A model generated the notes under the pieces. It searched no databases. It worked only from the letters and a program-made list of their open reading frames with translations, and was not told where the DNA came from. The position numbers and the translations under genes are program-made. From Arthrobacter sp. MYb229 (GTDB lineage Bacteria > Actinomycetota > Actinomycetes > Actinomycetales > Micrococcaceae), in NCBI RefSeq assembly GCF_002975405.1, contig NZ_PCPS01000007.1:96147-160146 (forward strand): a stretch of DNA of 64,000 nucleotides, read 5' to 3'. Shown one piece after another: positions 62,424-64,000 of the stretch. Within the stretch, counting starts at the first letter, position 1. Each line of letters begins with the position of its first letter.

Positions 62424-63861
62424 GGGTCTTCTCAGATGACGGTGTAGGTCGGCCGGGCGCGTCGGTCCGCAGATAGACGTCGAGGTCTCCCGACGATGGA
62501 GGTTCCTACGCATCCATCCGAAAGACCTCGACGTGACCGACGCTACCCCGCCGGCCGGCTTCGGCCGCCCTGACCTGACCGCCTTCGCTCGACTCGACGG
62601 CCTCGGTCTGAGCGTGACCGGACAACGACTTGAACCGGATCGCGCGGTCCTCGCGTGCCGCGTGGTGGAACCAGATCAGTGGTGCCGACGGTGCGGCAGC
62701 GAAGGCGCTGCTCGTGACACCGTGATCCGGCGGTTGGCCCACGAGCCGCTGGGCTGGCGACCGACCGTGCTGGAAGTTGTAGTGCGCCGCTACCGCTGTG
62801 CCGACTGCGGGCACGTGTGGCGCCAAGACACCAGCGCCGCGGCGGAGCCACGCGCGAAGCTCTCGCGCACCGGGCTGCGGTGGGCGCTGGAAGGGATCGT
62901 GGTCGCACACCTCACCGTCGCCCGTGTCGCCGAGGGACTCGGGGTCGCGTGGGACACCGCCAACAACGCGGTCCTGGCTGAAGGCAAGCGGCTGCTGATC
63001 AACGACCCCACGCGGTTTGAGGGCGTGAAGGTCATTGGCGTCGATGAGCACGTCTGGCGCCACACCAGGCGTGGCGACAAGTACGTCACCGTGATCATCG
63101 ACCTCACCCCGGTCCGCGATGGCGCCGGCCCAGCAAGGCTGCTGGACATGGTCGAGGGCCGGTCGAAGGCGGCGTTCAAGACCTGGCTCGCCGACCGCGA
63201 CGACGCCTTCCGTGACGCGGTCGAGGTGGTCGCGATGGACGGCTTCACCGGGTTCAAGACCGCCGCTGCAGAGGAGATCCCGGACGCGGTCACGGTGATG
63301 GATCCCTTCCACGTCGTGCGCCTGGCCGGTGACGCCCTCGACAGGTGCCGGCGCCGGGTCCAACTCGCGATCCACGGGCACCGTGGGTTCAGGGACGACC
63401 CGCTCTACAAGTCGCGGCGCACGCTGCACACTGGCGCGGACCTGCTCACCGACAAGCAGAGCGACAGGCTACGCGCGCTGTTCGTTGATGACGCTCACGT
63501 CGAGGTCGAGGCGACCGGGGGTGTCTACCAGCGCATGATCGCCGCCTATCGCCACGAGGACCGGCAACGTGGCCGCGAGCTCAAGGAGAAGCTGATCACC
63601 GACCTCAGCGCCGGCGTCCCCAAGGTGCTCACCGAGGTCACCACCCTGGGCCGGACCCTGAAGAAGCGAGCCGCTGACGTGCTCGCCTACTTCGAACGAC
63701 CCGGCACCAGCAACGGGCCGACCGAGGCGCTCAACGGACGGCTCGAACACCTGCGCGGCTCCGCACTCGGGTTCCGCAACCTGACCAACTACATCGCCCG
63801 AAGCCTGCTCGAGACCGGCGGCTTCAGACCCCAACTCCTACACCCCCGATTGGGATGAGCC
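62424..63861 (+). mobile_element. complete ISL3-family insertion sequence
   Basis: 1,438 bp. Left terminal repeat 62424-62448 and right repeat 63837-63861, one transposase gene. No direct repeat flanks this copy alone, in line with its role as one end of the composite. Confidence 0.9.
62533..63858 (+). CDS. ISL3-family transposase
   Basis: 441 residues. N-terminal zinc ribbon (CRRCGS and YRCADCGHVW), helix-turn-helix (VARVAEGLGVAWDTANNAV), then a DDE catalytic domain: GVDEHVWRH (near 174), VAMDGFTGFK (near 236) and NGPTEALNGRLEHLRG (near 393). Resembles transposases of corynebacterial ISL3 elements. GTG 62533. The stop lies three bases before the element's end. Intact. Confidence 0.95.
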   Translation: MTDATPPAGFGRPDLTAFARLDGLGLSVTGQRLEPDRAVLACRVVEPDQWCRRCGSEGAARDTVIRRLAHEPLGWRPTVLEVVVRRYRCADCGHVWRQDTSAAAEPRAKLSRTGLRWALEGIVVAHLTVARVAEGLGVAWDTANNAVLAEGKRLLINDPTRFEGVKVIGVDEHVWRHTRRGDKYVTVIIDLTPVRDGAGPARLLDMVEGRSKAAFKTWLADRDDAFRDAVEVVAMDGFTGFKTAAAEEIPDAVTVMDPFHVVRLAGDALDRCRRRVQLAIHGHRGFRDDPLYKSRRTLHTGADLLTDKQSDRLRALFVDDAHVEVEATGGVYQRMIAAYRHEDRQRGRELKEKLITDLSAGVPKVLTEVTTLGRTLKKRAADVLAYFERPGTSNGPTEALNGRLEHLRGSALGFRNLTNYIARSLLETGGFRPQLLHPRLG

Positions 63862-63869
63862 ATATTGAC
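63862..63869 (+). repeat. 8-bp target-site duplication, right copy
   Basis: ATATTGAC, identical to 60162-60169. Confidence 0.92.
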
Positions 63870-64000
63870 CAGCTACGAGCCGCACCAGAACTCTTTGGCT
63901 CAGTAGCGTCGGATGCCACGGTTAGCCGATTCATGGGCCGGATCAAAGAACAGCCAGAAGCTTTCTCCTACGGGTTCGCCACCATGACCCGCAGCCTGCG
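63862..64000 (+). pseudogene. IS1380-family transposase, continuation, cut by window edge
   Basis: Reads DQLRAAPELFGSVASD, ATVSRFMGRIKEQPEAFSYGF, ATMTRSLR to the last base. VASDATVSRF is a conserved IS1380 segment. In frame with 59930-60169 after removal of the insertion. Confidence 0.9.

Larger units (their letters stand above)
60170..63861 (+). mobile_element. composite transposon bounded by ISL3-family elements
   Basis: 3,692 bp. Outer ends are 25-bp inverted repeats (60170-60194 and 63837-63861, 20 of 25 matching; both begin GGCTC and end GGTGTAGG). Left part 60170-60335 is a truncated ISL3 end, right part 62424-63861 a complete copy, and between them lie an AraC/GlxA regulator and a monooxygenase gene. 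The 8-bp duplication is the length reported for ISL3 elements. Inserted into an IS1380 transposase gene. Confidence 0.9.

Overview
The window is high-GC actinobacterial chromosome. Gene content and gene style (NucS instead of MutS/MutL, Rho with a long Arg/Asn-rich insert, DUF222-HNH and DUF3039 genes) point to a Micrococcaceae member of the Arthrobacter/Glutamicibacter type. This is an inference; no 16S rRNA gene is present. The core gene order follows the Mycobacterium tuberculosis Rv1292 to Rv1341 block as I remember it: argS-lysA-hom-thrC-thrB-rho-prfA-prmC-tsaC-wecA-atpI-atpBEFHAGDC-DUF2550, then nucS, a thioredoxin/TPR gene, pncB, clpS-DUF2017-murI-MBL-rph-rdgB.

Layout. 1-2.5 kb: end of an ABC uptake system (binding protein, permease, ATPase). 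2.6-3.7 kb: CobW-type metallochaperone GTPase. 3.76 kb: tRNA-Arg(CCG), divergent from argS. 4.0-10.5 kb: argS, lysA, hom, thrC, thrB (arginyl-tRNA charging plus lysine and threonine synthesis). 10.8-17.1 kb: rho, prfA, prmC, tsaC and a GlcNAc-1-P transferase (transcription termination, translation release, tRNA modification, envelope glycan priming). 17.2-25.4 kb: complete F1Fo ATP synthase operon plus DUF2550. 25.5-31.9 kb: nagA, nucS, a small zinc-motif protein, an AI-2E-family transporter, a large unrecognised membrane protein and a YbbN-like protein. 32-38.7 kb: ABC-2 exporter, DUF222-HNH protein, DUF3039 protein and a superfamily II helicase. 39.2-44.4 kb: a carnitine-to-betaine catabolic operon led by an unusual XRE-TetR fusion regulator. 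44.5-46.5 kb: pncA and pncB (NAD salvage). 46.6-52 kb: clpS, DUF2017, murI, a cyclic-nucleotide-PDE-like MBL protein, an AhpD-like protein, a PACE efflux protein, rph and rdgB. 52.2-54.2 kb: GntR-ABC operon. 54.3-59.8 kb: DinB, SRPBCC, DnaQ-BRCT, GtrA, SDR and a hypothetical gene. 59.9-64 kb: nested insertion sequences.

Two places show clear rearrangement. First, the carnitine operon is bracketed by two gapless but diverged copies (about 140 bp, offset 5,819 bp) of the helicase-3'/terminator/pncA-3' junction, so it was added at that junction with duplication of the junction. Second, an IS1380-type transposase gene is split by a 3,692-bp composite transposon. Its ends are a truncated and a complete ISL3-family element, it carries an AraC/GlxA-type regulator and a divergent monooxygenase, and it is flanked by the 8-bp target duplication ATATTGAC. 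Removing it restores the IS1380 reading frame exactly.

A recurrent regulatory theme is a TANNNT -10 box placed 6 or 7 bases before an ATG/GTG with no ribosome binding site. This suggests leaderless mRNAs for about a dozen genes here and decided several start codons below. I found no CRISPR array, no rRNA and no recognised defence island. The most unusual items are the junction-duplicating carnitine island with its fusion regulator, the nested transposon and the unrecognised membrane protein at 29.2 kb.
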